Positions 42,863-57,254 of a stretch of DNA of 64,000 nt are shown piece by piece; position 1 is the stretch's first letter, and each line of letters begins with the position of its first letter. The notes beneath the pieces were generated by a model that saw only the letters and a list, made by a program, of their open reading frames with translations, had not been told where the DNA came from and did not search any database. This stretch comes from Symsagittifera roscoffensis. Lineage: Eukaryota; Xenacoelomorpha; Acoela; Convolutidae. Position numbers and translations under genes: made by a program. The stretch spans positions 36,715,436 to 36,779,435 of the forward strand of contig NC_087068.1 of assembly GCF_963678635.1 (NCBI RefSeq), in the 5' to 3' direction.

Positions 42863-43635
42863 AGTAGTGTATAACTTAATCACCCCATCCCTACATACAT
42901 GGCTCATTTACCCAAAATTTTAAAAAATGTGTCGTGTACGGACAGGTTTGAACCTGATCTTATTTGAGAATCTGAAACCACATATTTCATCACCCGAGTG
43001 CCAAATTACATAACAATGCCGCGAAACGACATTGTCCGATTGGTTGAAGGTCATTGCCGCTAGATGCGTCATGTGCAAAATATTTTTCTTTTTTGAAAAA
43101 CTACCTAGATTGAATCAGTTTGTGAAATACTTCGGAATTTTTTTCTTGTACACGAACATAATCGAAACAGATAATATCTGCGTCTTCAAAACCATACATT
43201 TTATCGCACAAAAAAAATGTAAATTGATTCCTTAAAAAATGCTTTGACTGGATGAACATCGAAAAAGATGAATCATAAACTCCCAATGGTGGTTTAAACG
43301 CTTTTTACTGGTTACCATTATCGTGGAAAATGAGTTTCTGCTCATCCATGCTATTGCCAGGAGATTGAAGTTTGAAATTACCTTGTAAAACTAAAAATGA
43401 GCAAAAAAAAATTAGTTGAAATATTCATATAAAGAAATCAAATTATTTCACAACATATCTATCAAACATGCAAAACTTTTCGAGGAAGCAGTTGTTGAAA
43501 TGTGTGGTTACACTTCAAGAAAATCTTCTGCAGTTCTAGAATGAGGTTGCATTACTTCTTTTTTGTATTAGTTTGATGACAAGAGAGGCCCGAAGCGACC
43601 ATCTAATTTCTATTTTTTTCGGCATTAGAAGTTTT
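42863..43635. other. No gene recognised (copy 1)
   Basis: AT-rich. A small palindrome CAGGTTTGAACCTG at 42943-42956 resembles a tRNA T-arm but has no cloverleaf around it. Confidence 0.3.
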
Positions 43636-46082
43636 CTATCGATTGATAAAGCCTGAACGCTTGACTGCAAGATGATCATTGTCTTCTACAGCCTCAGAGA
43701 GAATGAACGGTGATTCTATGTAGGGTTTATCTATAACTGGTGCATCCCAGTCTAAAATTTCATCATCATCACTAGCGACTGCGGCAGTGCGCCATAATCC
43801 AGGATCAGGAAGAGAAAACTTATGATCGGACATAGTGGAGGCTACTGGTGTCATAGAAAGGGACGGTGACTGAAAATCGCGATCTGAGTCACTTTGTTCA
43901 TCAGAAGAAAATGAAGGATTGCGGTTACTCCGTTTAAAACCAATTTTGTAATGCCCAAATGCCAGTGAGTTTATCCCATCGTTTTCATAATACCTTTTAT
44001 TATCAAATGGAGATCCTTTTATTCTCATTGGTTTTCTAATTTTGTTTCCATCGTATAAAACTGATTTGTAGGAATCGTGATAGAGTGATTTTTTTACTGC
44101 GTAGTTCACTCCCTTTGCACTGCGTTTGCTGTTGTATTTTTCAGAGTCAATATAAGATATTGAGTATGCTTTAGGCTTCAGAAACACAGCTTCCGATATT
44201 ATACTGCCATTAAGCTCATCAGATAATTTCAGAGGAATTTTCTTGTTTTCAATGGAAAATAGGAAGTGATTCGGCGGATAGTCGCTGAGATCCAGTTTGT
44301 TTTTGAATCCAACTAAATCTCTGTATAAATCTGATGTTTGCACTTCGTAGAACAACGAGTCCGTGTCTTTGTAAAAAACACGTGCTCTCTTACCATACTT
44401 AGGTACCATGTTCTCGTAGTGAAACTTATAAAGTTGCAGCTTAGAGACATCCAAGATAGCTGCACCAAGATATGTTGGTTTGTTCCATTTGATTTTCTTC
44501 TTGATCAATGTAACGCCCACTAAATCTTCTTTGAAAATTTTGAATCTGTTAAAATTGAACTTGTTACAATAATACTTAGCTTGCTCTGTGTTGGTAACAA
44601 TGATTAAATTTTTTCTTTTCTTAAAATTTCCATGATTTTTCCGAAACATGCATTATTGAGAAGCTTGAAGAAGTTTTTCGCAAATTCAGATAAACCTGTT
44701 TGCTGACGAAGTTTAGTATTCATTTCGATATACAGTTTCATAAAATTTGACTGGTCGAATTGCAGCACACAATTCAGATTTTCTGATGGCAGTCCTTGCT
44801 CAACAAAAAACTTAAGCAGCGAATAATGACAGACATAGTTTTGTTTGTCAAACAATGTTTCCATTAGCTTTTTCGTTGGGTTCTCCGGTTGATTAAAACT
44901 CTTCTGGTAAGATGATAGGATATCATTTGTAATTTTCATCTTTTCGGAGGCCATAGGAAAATCATTGTTTTCATCGTGTAGTTCTTTTGGGTATTTCAGA
45001 TCGACCATAACAAAATATCCTATATTACTTTCATCTGTGGTGGCTAAAACTTCTTCTAAGGATTTTTCGATCCATTTGAAACCACCAGTTGGCATTGGCT
45101 TCATCATAGTACCACCATAAAGATTAACAACGTCCAAAAACAGGCCAAAAGTAGACAGTTTATCAGGTTCAAAGTCGGGTAAGTAGGCATTGTTGGCTTT
45201 CAGGTATCTTTTCTCGCCTATTCCGTTCAATTCCCCCCCTTATCGCTTCCTCGCAAAAAAGTAACATATCGATATCTGATAACAGATCGAGTTCAATTTT
45301 TGTCGTTTTCAACATGGCATCCCATGAGATGTTGGGAGCGCTATAGTAATGGCAAGGATCTAAATCATAGGTTTTCTTGAAGAGATTGCGGAATCCTTCA
45401 AAAACATCTGCCAAAAGAGCTACATCGCTTTTCAAATATAAGTCGTGGTAATCACCAATGTTTTGGCACCAGAATTCGTTCCAAATCATCTTGGCATACT
45501 CGTAATCAGAATAAGTAATTTCCGGAAAGGCTGTTAGTCCAGTCTGCTCCATAAGCCGGCAAGTTTATTTCTTTAAACTTTTCCGAGGAATCGACATAAG
45601 AATATGGATAAACACCTTTACGCTGGAAGTATGAAGATTTTTTGAGAAAATGCAACTTCAAATTTTGGAAATCTTCTGCGCTGATTGATTTAGTTAACTT
45701 ATCGAGACTATCTGGAAGGAAGCGATAGCGTTCAAGGAACCTCATTTCTTCAAATTTAATTTTTGTTTCACCAGTTTTGGTTTTGTATTCTCCAACAGGA
45801 ACATGAAGGCTAAAAGAAACATAGTTCTCGTCAGTGCAGGGAACAATAGTAAGTTTTTCTTTCGGTTTCAAACTCAGGTATCTGATCAAATGATGAGAAT
45901 CATATTTACTCAGATTATGAAAAAAGACAGGAGTGAATGACTGCGTTCGAAGTTTCAAGTTACAAGAATTATGAGCGACCCCAATTATTTTTCCTGATAA
46001 ATGATCATGATGAATGACCTTATCCGTCAGAAGGTTTTCGTTGCAAATCACACAGTTACCAGACTTTGACATCAAGTTTTCG
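43636..46082 (-). pseudogene. Type B DNA polymerase (Polinton/Maverick type), 3' part, truncated copy
   Basis: Right to left: the endonuclease VII-like region and ExoII (HNLSKYD) at 46082-45506, ExoIII (YLKSDVALLADVF) at 45552-45169, motif A (DVVNLYGG) and motif B (FFKLLNNACFGKIME) at 45230-44604, then motif C (FYKDTDS) in 44649-43636. Three frame changes separate the blocks, at the same places as in copy 2. The 5' part of the gene is missing because the duplication boundary cuts it. It ends with a Ser/Asp-rich extension of ~90 residues. Confidence 0.9.
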
Positions 46083-46134
46083 AATAAGAACCTGCAACAT
46101 TTTTTTGTGTGGAGCCCAAAATGTCAAGGACAGC

Positions 46135-46371
46135 TGTAAACTCCTCTGAAGAAGGGATGAAAGCAGCAGTAAACGTGTTTGATGAAGACGTGGGATTTAG
46201 TTCCGAGTTAGACTGCAAAACGAATATTGGACTCAAACGGGTTTTCAAGGTGGAAAGAAATGTCAAATGATACGATTTCATGATTTAAAACTCGTTTAGT
46301 GGTTGCTAGATTCAATCATAAAAAAAGTGAATTAGGATGAAGTTTTTCCTTCTGTATTCAAGCATACGACA
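46135..46371 (+). pseudogene. Ty1/copia RT scrap, copy 2
   Basis: Identical to the copy 1 scrap at 31745-31981. Here it directly follows the tandem junction. Confidence 0.6.
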
Positions 46372-46631
46372 GAGCAAGTCTACCTACTGAGCAATCTACC
46401 TAACTATCACATTTCTGCTGGATTGTGCCAAAAGTTTGTCTTTTTTGTGATCCAAGCTTTTCTTGCATCCAACCTTTTCTTCTCTTTTTTGCCATATCCG
46501 CACATGCTTTGTCAACACTTTGGAACCAGTTTATCGCCCATTGAGTAGTACAATGGTATTTTTGAAGAATTATTTGGTCGAATGAATCTCCATTAAGCAG
46601 GTTTCATTTGTGGAGAACCATTTGATAGATA

Positions 46632-47758
46632 CCCGGGTTGACCAAAAATGCTTATCATACAATTCTCATAGATGGGAAATTTCTTTTCATAAAATTTCAT
46701 TTAATTCCATGCGTACAGAAAATTGTATGAAAACTCTATGAATAGCATTTTCCCATAAATGGAAATTGTACGATAGGTTTTTTCTCCATAAACCAAAAAC
46801 TTAGTTTGTTTGTAAAACTATTTTCTGACAAGTAATCGGTTGTGTTTGCAACCGAACACAAGTGACAGACACCTCGGTTACTCAAAGCACCAAAAGCTGG
46901 ACGGTCTTTCATTTACAATGCATAGAAAACGACCTGAAGTGTCTTCGAGCTGTCTTTCACAAATGATATAACAAAAGTAACAAACTTTTCATTTTTGGCA
47001 AAAGTTTTCAAAGATGATTATTTTAAACTTGTGAATTTCCAAATTATCAGACATTGATCAAGGCATACATAAACACGCCATACAAAAGAAATAGGAATTT
47101 TCAGCGTTTTTGAAAAAAAAATCAAGTGAAAAGAAAAAAAGCCAATATTATCGTATCCAGGACTACGTTATACACATAAAAAATTTAATTTTGCATTCGG
47201 GAAATGTTTGTTTGCGTACAAATATCGATTTGCGCTTGAAAAAAAAAACAAAAAAAGTTTTGAATTACGAGGCCAAACTGTGCACTGGATAGGTGCACAT
47301 TTTTGTGCTGTATGTTCCTGGATTCCATAGACAAGTCTTTAAACATCTTAAAATTTTGTCGGAACGATCAAAGGGAATGAAAGAACAAAAAAATAAGAAA
47401 GGGAGCGTCCTTGTTGCGGAATCCGCTTACAATGTACAAAATGCACAGTTTGGCTCGTAATGTGGGGCAAGTTTTCAAAATAACTTGAAAAAATTTTTGT
47501 GTCGTATATGGAACTTGTATGGTGAGCATTTTTTCCAAAAAACAAGTTAAAATCAGTTTTTTTTTGTCAGCAGTCTGTTCAACTGTTCTCAAAAAGCCGC
47601 AAAATGCTTTAATTTTTTTCTATTATTTTTCCAAAATGTACGAAAGTTGTATGACAAGCGTTTTCTCCAGACACTTGATGTATGGAATTGCATGATAAAC
47701 ATTTTTGTTGTATGGAATTGTTTGATAAGCGTTTTTGGTGTAAGGAGGTCAACCCGGG
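46632..47758. mobile_element. CCCGGGTTG-ended element, 1127 bp, TA flanks (copy 2)
   Basis: Second tandem copy of 32242-33368, differing at one base noticed (47011 A for 32621 C). Confidence 0.75.
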
Positions 47759-49129
47759 TAAAGAATCATTCGTGGATACGATGAAAAAAGACAATGCTTT
47801 ATCACACAGTTTCACGATGAGTTGAAACCTACAAGAATTTTTACTCAAACAGACAGATTTTAAGCAGTTTTTTTCAGACACCTGCGTTTACTTGCAGAAG
47901 TTTGTGGTGGAATCTCTCATACGCGAAGGACCGAATGCGCGAAATTGAAAATAAGCCAATCAGATTTTCCTAATCTAAATTTTGGAAAGAATATAAACAT
48001 TTCCAGGGACTGAATTTTGATATTGGCCAAACATTAAAACGGTAGAAATATGCAAAATTTTTAAACTGTCACTGACCGCTGCCGAATTGGAACACAAATT
48101 TTGTATTTCAAGGGTTTCGTTATGAAAGAAGCAAAGTTTTGCTGCATTTAATTCATTTTAATTGAATGGCAATTGCTTCTTTTTAAAAACTGACTTTCGG
48201 CTGATTTTGCTGTCGGTTTTTTGCTCACGAGTTTTCCCTCATTCGGAGAATAGCCCCCGAAGTTTGTTAAGACACCGTACGCGCTTTTGTCTTGAATTAC
48301 TTAAGATGAACTGTTGTTTATCCGCAGTGACTTTGAATGCAGTAGAAAAAGAATATTGCAAAGAGTTCGGATCACATTTATCAGAAAAAAATGCATTACA
48401 TCCTGGGAACAAACATCAGGTGAGTTTTGAAAAAGTGTTTGCAGTAAGATGAGCCGGAAGAGTTAGGCAGCTGATGTTTTTCAAAAATTGGGATAAAAGA
48501 GTGTAATCTAGTTGACACACGGATGAAACTGACTTAAAAATAGAAAAACTGAGGAGAATCAGATGGAGACAAATTTGCGTAAGATGTTCAAAAAGTGTTT
48601 TTAATTAGAAAATGGGCATTTTGTTTGACACTTTGGCTCTAAAATGTAAATGAAATTTTGCAAATGCTCTTTTTAAACTTTGACGGAATCTTCAAGACGC
48701 TCACTTAAAAAAAATCGTCAGCAAGTAATTTGCGGTTTGTTTTTGGCAACCTAAAATAATTATCTGAAAGTAATCCGTTTTTGCAGTAAAATCTTGGATC
48801 AAGTATAAACACTAATCGCCCCATATAGTACCACGTTTTATCCTAATTTAATTTTGCCTAAAATCAACCCAATTTGAGAAAATTTCAAGTTGAGTTGGTT
48901 TTTTTCCGCAAAATATAAACCAACACTGCATTAATTGAAACGTTACACATCAATAAATCGCGAAAAACTGACGAAAACCTTCTAAGGGACGCTCAATATA
49001 ATTTACTCCTCAAAAGACCAGTGATTAATTATACGAGAAAAAAGTCTGCAAAATAAGAAATATTGTAATATAGAGCGATCATTTTTTTTTTGAATTTACA
49101 CTTAACTGTTAATAATTGATTTTCACGCT

Positions 49130-52100
49130 CAAGGATTAAAGAAAATTGCAATACATTTTCCATATTTTCCCAAAAAGCAAAATATGGAAAAAGTATACAT
49201 TTTTCTTTGTCTGGGAGCCGAGGATCAACGACAATTTCAGCAATAGCAAACAGGTCTTGATCTACACACAGTGACAACAAGAGATTTAATTACAACATTA
49301 GAAGACATGATCGTCATAACCAGAACTGTCGCGTTTGAGAAATACAACTTCATTTGTAGAAAACAAAAGAAAACGGGAAGTCTGGAACAATTTCACGCTG
49401 ATCTGGTTAAATTGGCTTCAAGAGCCGATTGTGGAGACCGAGAGGACCAGTGGGTGAGCGACATTTTCATGCACATATAGAGAACGAAAAAATAGCCGAA
49501 GAATGACTCGCACAAACGAGAAGCCAACAAGGTGCATACAACAAGTCTGTCCGAAGATGACCAAAATGGACAAATAATTAAACTGAAGACAAAAACAGAA
49601 GAAATATTCGCAATCGCCGATTCCGGGATCCCAATGTCAATTCTAAATAAAAAAACAGCTCGGCCAGTACAAGAAAATGACAAATCCACAGTATTTAATC
49701 AAATTCCACAGGGAGAAACAGCTAGGAACGTTGCATGTTACAATGGCGAAACAATTATTCCGAAAGGAAGATTAATTGAAACAATTGAATCAGGAGGCTG
49801 GAAGCTGCTGGAGCTGCCCCATTCATCATTGGCGATAATCAAAAAGCAAACCTCATAACAAGAACAAATTTACCACACATTCGAATGAATCTAGTCAAAG
49901 AAAAAAACAAGGGGACGTGCTGAATATGCACGAGCAAGATGAATCAAACCCTGAAATCAAACAATGGGTTAAAGATAATTTTCCACACTTAAGCATTCGT
50001 AATGGAAAGTCAAAAAACCACGTGATGCGAACGCAATTTAGTAAAGATATCATCCCAATCCAGCAGAAAGGACGCCATGTCCAGGATCACCTACAAGAAC
50101 GAGTTGAAAAAGAACTCAACCAACTCATGGATCAAAAACACATATTAAAACCGGACAAACGCTCGGATCGACAAATTATCAGTCCAATCGTGATTACTGT
50201 GAAAAAAGACCAGACAGTAAAATTGACATTAGACTCAAAAACAATTTTAATCACAAAAATAAATACCAGATGCCTAATATTGACTTTGTGTTAGACATTA
50301 TAGCACAAGTGGTGAAATCTAACAACAAACAGCAGACCCTACTCTCAGCACTAGATCTGCCATACGCGTATTCACAAAACCCGTTAGACAAACCAACTCG
50401 AGAACAATGCAATGTTAGCTTGATTGGTGGCAATGCCACGGTGACTTACCAATTCCAAACAGGATCTTACGGCCTCACGGATATGCCAGCTGAATTTCAA
50501 AAAGCCATCGACCTAACTCTTACAAATAGCTTAAACACCTATGCATGCCTAGGCGACTCACTGATCGTTACGAAAGGGTCAATCGATATACACAAACAAA
50601 AACTACAAACGATTCTGGAAAAAGCTAGATGCAGAAAACCATGCCCTATCATTGGACAAATGTAAGTTTGCTTGTAGACCTTTTGAGTGGCTAGGGTACA
50701 CTATAAACAGTGAGGGCGGGCACTACACCATTGATAAGAAAAACAGAGGCAATCAAAAAACTCTCACCACCAAAATATTTAAATAACTAAAATGCTCCAT
50801 ACACCATCTCACCAGATTCATTCCAATGTTGGCACAAAAAAAGCAGCTTTAAGACCACTGTTAAAAAAATTTCAAAAAATAAACCAATTAATTGGAAACC
50901 AGAACACAATACATCATTTAAAAACATTATAAAGTTAGTCTCTGAAATAACACAAAACAAACATTTTGACCAAAACTTAGAAACGCGTACAGTAACTGAT
51001 GCTTCTACGACAGGGTTAGGGGCTTCACTCGAACAAAATTCACAAGAAGCCTGGGTGGCAATAGCTTATGCATCACGATTTTAAATTTCCTTGAGGAAAA
51101 ATATTCAGTCAATGAGTTAGAATTACTTCGGTTTGTGTGGGCCATTGAACACTTCAAATATCCTCATGAAAAACATTTCACCGTCACCACAGATCATCAA
51201 GCTCTGATCAAGGCTCTAAATGCAAGCGAAAGATCAAAGACCAGCAATAGCAGGATAACTCGGTGAATTGACAGGTTAATCCCATTCCATTTTGATATCA
51301 AATATTTGGTGGGTAACAAAATGGGGCTATTAGACTATATATGTCACAAAATCCAGTTGGATTGGCAAAACCCCCAAGCGAGTACGATGAGGAATTTGTT
51401 CTAGCATCAATTAAAGCATTCATAAATAATTTGGAAGTGATTGACAACCTCATCCTTAACTATTTAGCCAATAGGAATATGGCACCGTATCAGCTGATCA
51501 AAAAGCGCGGAAAATAAAAGGACAACAGTTAACAATTCAAATCCTCAATTGAGAAAACAAGTGTCCAAAAATTCTGAAAGTGGTCAATTGCAAACACCGA
51601 AACAAAATCAGTTCTGCTCAAATCATTCTGAAACTCAGTCGGTTCTAACTCGAAAAACAAACTCAACAGTAAAACGTATCTTCAAAAAACAATCGTATCG
51701 TCGGCGAAATCAAACCATTTTATCAACTACATAAATAAAACACAGAAAATGAGTGGAAAACAGGAATTAAAGAGTTTCAAAGGATGATTTATTCCAGACG
51801 AAGTCAAATCCCTAACACCACATGGAAGAAAGGAGGAAAAATCATCAAATTGTCAGGTGTCGTCTGACAGAGAGGAGAACCTGTCAGATCCTCGGTGGCA
51901 CAAATAACCACCAACCATTAAAAACAGAAGCCACCACATCTACCTCGTCACCAAAAGATACGGTCAAGGACGCAAGAGAACTACTTTCCTCGAAACCACC
52001 AGTTAACAAGTTCCCAAAATTCATTTTTTACGAAGAAACAACAAAAACAGAGAAGCCGCACACACTCAGAGTAAGAAGGACACAAGCAGAACAAACCGAG

Positions 52101-54740
52101 AACTGCAAAGAATTTGCGGAGACACAAACTGGCATTTGCGGAGTCAGACAAAAATGCAAGAACACTGCGTGAGTAGGATAAACCACAACATTGCATTGCA
52201 AGCCAGGGGGAAGGTGCCTCAAGTGAGGAACCGCCCACAATGACGAGTACACAACTAGAAGCAAGCCACCACATGATAACCGAAGTGATAGTGGCCTCAG
52301 TAAGTCAAGCAACAATGGCGGAAAGCTTGTAGCAGAAAGATGTTCCGCAAAAAGCTTAAGAAGGTCCCGGGAATAAAATTGCCGCAGCTACCAGAAAGGA
52401 TAGAAATCTGCGACCATTCATCAGTATACTCAAAAAGCGGGACTGGGACTCAATCAATTTTTCCTACAGCCAATTCTGTTTCCAAGTGCGCAACCGTGTA
52501 CATATGCGCGCGGACTGCCTGCTCATCGACAAACGTATCGTCATTCCAACACAGCTGCGTCAGACAGTAGTGGACAGTAATGTATCGGCGGCCATGCTGG
52601 AGTTATGCCACCATGTGTGGTTCCCACACATACATCAGTCAATCGTCCAGATGGCGCAAAGTTGCAAGCATTGCACAGAGCAAGGTAAAAATTTCATACC
52701 AATTATAGGGAAAAACACTCATTCCAAATAGATTCGGTCGTAGAACTAAATGAAGAGGTACAATTAAATTTTTCCGGGCCCCTCCCCGATGAGCTAAACG
52801 AGGACGCTTGCATACTAGTTGCAATAGAAAAAAATCGAAACTTGCAACAGCAAAAATTGTTTTAAATACTACGGCGGATGTCGCCGTACAATTTATGCAT
52901 TGGTATTTTTCAAAAAACTGATTACCTCGTCGGTTACGATGTGACCAAGCAAAAACCTTTCGAGCGAAAAAATTTCAGCTTTTTTGTAACACAAACAACC
53001 TTAAATTACTCTTCGCACCGGTAGATGACCATAGAGCCATAGGGGTAGTCGAAAGAAATATACAAACACTAAAACGTAGACTAGGGATAGGGGATGAATG
53101 AGAATAGATTCAGCAAATGCACCATACAAACTAGCATCGGACGTAGCCGAAACAATTAAAACCCTGCGAATAACACCAAACGATGTAACAAAAAATTCAC
53201 CTTTCGAAGCACACATGCGTAGAAAACCAAACACTCCTCTGTCCAACAACTAGCTCAACTAACTAGTTGGGAAAATGCCAAACACGCATGCTTAGATCAA
53301 AAGAACCTCAAAAAGCCAGCCCTGCCAGCAGAAACTATACACGCGTTGCAACAATGTTCTGAGGATGAAGAAAATTAATTTACACACCAAGTACAGCATG
53401 GGTACAAGCATTCGGAAAACAACCTAGATTGTTAAGAAATAGTGGGTTTAAATTTGATTTGTTCCTAATCCAGTAATCTACGGACCGTGTCGACCATCAC
53501 AGTTAAATGACTACGTAAAGTACAAATGCGCAAGGAGATCAGGACCTTGTCTTCGTTTTCAGAACTTCTAGACCCAAAGTTGCCTCAAAACAAAATTTTG
53601 AAGGAGGATTTAGAAACAGGACTCCTCACGAAAAAACTGACACAGAAGGAACAAGCGGAAAGCCAAGAACAGAACAATGGACTAAACAGTCCAACCAAGC
53701 TACGAGGTAAGCCAATGGGGCGGAGAACGGACGGACGACCATGCAACAAACCTCGAGACATGAGCTTAACTTCGATGGAGAAACCCACCACAACGAAAGC
53801 AACAAAGAAAAACATAACCGTATACACGTATACAGCGATACTGAAAGCGATAAATCATCAACATCAGGAGCGTCCGAGCCATCACCGAAAAGGGTGAATC
53901 AAAAGAAAACAAGTCGACTCTGGTAAAGTTGACTCTGACAAAAGTCTTGGGTACCCCATCCCAATCAACTCAATCGAAGAACCACGAATAATCGAAAACA
54001 AAATGCCAGTACAATTCAACATCGAATCATTGCCAGAGCAACAAACATCGCCAACTAACCCAATCCTAAAGGCGCTAATCTAGGAACTGGACTTCACAGA
54101 TAAAACACTCGATTACCAGGCCTGTATGAACTTCCTCGAGGCGATTAGCCCGAAGAATGAAAAGAAATAAACGGAGGAAATCATAGATCTTACTTCATCA
54201 GATGACAGTTCAAACAAGATGAAGATACTTTACGTAGAAACGAAGAAAGGTGGGAAAGAAACGGACAACACAATCAACGAAGCTACACAGGAAGAACATG
54301 AGAAAAAGGAGGACGAAAACAACAATGGAGAAGCAAAACAACTAAATAAATAACATGACATCTGAGAAGAAAGATTGGAAGCACAAGTCCTCAAGGGACT
54401 ATAAAACTCAAATTTAAAACGACTTGTTCAAAATTCCTGTCAAAGGGGAGTGTCATCCGTACGGATAGATAAACTCAGCATCGTTGATGCATATTTGTTT
54501 GATTAATCTAATTATATATTATCTGGTCAGCTGACATTGGTACGGCTGCATGCCGACATGACATTATGAGCAAGAGCTCAGTCGCTAATTTATGTTTCTT
54601 AAGAAAAGTTGTTTTAACGGACTCGCATCAAGATTACGTTTATCCATCCGTTCGGATTCGATATACTCACGTCCATACTTAGAGGTATGACAAGGATTAT
54701 AGAAAATTGAAATACATTTTCTATACTTTCACAAAACGCA
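49130..54740 (+). mobile_element. Dead Ty3/gypsy element with 3' LTR (copy 2)
   Basis: Same structure as copy 1. gag scrap 49271-49480, protease 49532-49858, RT 49917-50690, RNase H ~50989-51336, integrase 52340-53271, post-integrase frame 53526-53897, 3' LTR 54451-54740. All frame breaks are shared with copy 1, so the element was dead before the duplication. One protease residue differs (Arg to Lys near its end). Confidence 0.85.
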
Positions 54741-55078
54741 AAAAAACTTCTCCTTAAAGAACACTTATTGCGTCTAGCTTTTCAAAGGGTAGTTAGCAAA
54801 AAAAAATTGCTGAAGCTTCTCAGAAAGTCAGTTACCTGTAGATAGTTTTGTTGCTACAGAATAGTCTGCAGGAGGAGAATCAACAAGAGCTGAGAGGAAA
54901 TGTTGAAGCCAGTAGTTCACGGTAAAAATGCTACGACTCATTCGGTTCCTGAAGAACTCTGTAGAATCTGGGCTAAGATAGTGGCAGAAGAACTACAAGC
55001 TAAACTGACATAATAAAGAAACCCGGGTTGACGTCCAAAGGAGAAAAATGCTTATCATATAGTTTCATATATGAAGTC
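54196..55078. repeat. Older internal duplication, first member (copy 2)
   Basis: Counterpart of 39805-40687. Includes the LTR at 54451-54740. Confidence 0.85.
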
Positions 55079-55631
55079 TATGGAAAAAATTCTTATCATA
55101 GAAAATTGATACAAAATTTAAAAATTGTTTTTCAAAATTTCTAATGAACAATTTGCTCTACTTGCCTCTTTTGAAGCTTTCTGGTCATTAAAGAAATAAT
55201 TTTAAAATTTTATAAAAAATTTTATCATAAAATTTTCTTTAAACTATCATCAAATTTTCGTTACTTGTTTGGTATAAACTCCATGTGAAAAAGATGTTAA
55301 AAATAACTTTTTTTACAATTTTAATTACCAAATAAAGTTAATCTGCGTGGTAACTGCCAGTTATACTCTGGGTTGTCTTATGGCAAAAAATCATTGGCTA
55401 GTGTTTCGGTTGAAACACGAAATTTCGAAAAAAAAAATTTTTGCTTTTTCAATTATCATTTCAATTTCATAGTATGGAAAAAACTTATCATACAATTTCT
55501 TTTATGGAAAAATGCTTTTTTTTGCTATTTTCATGCACTTACTTTTGTTCTATGAAATTGTATGAAAGAGTATGATAAGCATTTTTTTCATAAATGAAAT
55601 TTGTATGATAAGCTTTTTTTGGCAACCCGGG
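55022..55631. mobile_element. CCCGGGTTG-ended element, 610 bp (copy 2)
   Basis: Counterpart of 40631-41240 with one base difference noticed. Confidence 0.65.
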
Positions 55632-55926
55632 ACAATTATGAAGCCTTTTGAAACCCCATTTACAAGCACAGTAGAAAACCTCTAATATTTTGTGGTGTTG
55701 CCATTTACATGATTTAGCCAAAACTCTAGCAAAGAAGTCAGCTGCGATCTACGCTCATGTCGAGGAAAGGATGAAAGTTGTAGGAAGTGAATAAGATGAA
55801 GACGTTTTAACTCGAGTTGAGGGAGAGAGAGAAAGAGATAGCAATGGAGAGATGAGGCAGCACACACATTGGGCTCAAAACGAGCTTAAAGTTTTGAGGA
55901 AATTTCAGAAAATAGATTTTTAAGAT

Positions 55927-56031
55927 TCAAAGCTCGTTCAGTTTTGCTATTTAAAGATTCTGTCATGAGAACGGAGTAAGCTACGATGAAGTGTTTTCTC
56001 CTTTAGTCAAATATACGAAACATTTTGTTAT
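55927..56031 (+). pseudogene. Second Ty1/copia RT scrap (copy 2)
   Basis: Counterpart of 41536-41640; encodes GVSYDEVFSPLVKYTKH. Confidence 0.65.
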
Positions 56032-56375
56032 TGTTCCGACTTTCGAAGAAAATGGAATATTTAAACTCGGCCAGGTTTTTTACTCAGTCAATTTTCAACG
56101 ATCGAAATAACAATTTTCAACAAAAAACTTTGTTCATCATTGAAGATATCATTTTCTTGAGTTCATTTATAAAAAGATATTTAACCTCAGATTATTTAAA
56201 ATAAAGTTCTGGGGTCTTGAAAATTGCCAAATTTGCCATGGTCTGGACTAAGTTATGCGCGCTTTGAATAGTTCATTCATAATGCTTAGAACATAATACG
56301 AGTTATTTGTGCGTGGCAAATTATCCCGCACAAAAAAAATGTTCCAAATTGAAACAAGACTGCTCGTACCAGGGC

Positions 56376-57254
56376 GAATCAGACGACAGTTCAAACGAGA
56401 TGAAGATACTTTACGTAGAAACGGAGAAAGTTGGGAAAAAACGGACAACACAATCAATGAAGCTACACAGGAAGAACATGAGAAATTGGAGGAAGACAAC
56501 AACAATGGAGAAGCAAAAGAACTAAATAAATGACATGACATCTGAGAAGAAAGATTGCAAGCACAAGTCGTCAAGGGACTATAAAACTCAAATTTAAAAC
56601 TACTTGTTCAAAGTTCCTGTCAAAGGGGAGTGTCATCCGGTACGGATAGATAAACTCAGCATCAATGATGCATATTTGTTTGATTAATCTAATTATATAT
56701 TATCTGGTCAGTTGACCTTGGTACGGCTGCATGCCGACATGAGATTATGAGCAAGAGCTCAGTCGCTAATTTATGTTTCTTAAGAAAAGTTGTTTTAACG
56801 GACTCGCATCAAGATTACGTTTACCCATCCGTTCGGATTCGATATACTCACGTCCATACTTAGAGGTATGGCAAAGATTATAGAGAATTGCAATACATTT
56901 TCCATATTTTCCCAAAATGCAAAAAAAATTTTCCTTAAAGAACATTTATTGCGTCTAGCTTTTCAAAAGGGTTGATAGCAAAAAAATTGCTGAAGTTTCT
57001 CAAAAAAAGTCAGTTAACTGTAGATAGTTTTGTTGCTGCAGAATAGTCTGCAGGAGGAGAATCAACAAGAGCTGAGAGGAAATGATGAAGCTAGTAGTTG
57101 ACGGTAAAAATGCTACGGCTCATTCGGTTCCTGAAGAACTCTGTAGAATATGGGTTGAGATAGTGGCAGAAGAAGTTAAACCGACATAATAAAGAAACCC
57201 GGGTTGACGTCCAAAGAAGATAAATGCTTATCATATAGTTTCATATATGAAGTC
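56376..57254. repeat. Older internal duplication, second member with LTR 56631-56921 (copy 2)
   Basis: Counterpart of 41985-42862, including the CCCGGGTTG stub 57198-57254. Contains the one-base A-run difference. Confidence 0.85.

Larger units (their letters stand above)
31693..46082. repeat. Tandem segmental duplication, copy 1 (14,390 bp)
   Basis: Identical base for base to 46083-60474 apart from 15 substitutions and two 1-base insertions spotted by eye (for example 32621 C/A, 33406 T/G, a T-run at ~34691, an A-run at ~42531). The left edge is AATAAGAACCTGCAAC after GAAAACCT. The right edge falls inside the DNA polymerase gene after GTTTTCG, joined directly to the second copy's AATAAG. Confidence 0.95.

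Noticed and set aside
42930-42970. tRNA T-arm-like palindrome CAGGTTTGAACCTG
   Set aside because: No acceptor stem, D-arm or anticodon arm could be folded around it.
52028-52315. Cys/Leu-rich minus-strand frames at 37590-37924 and 51981-52315
   Set aside because: Antisense shadows of the decayed gypsy pol region.
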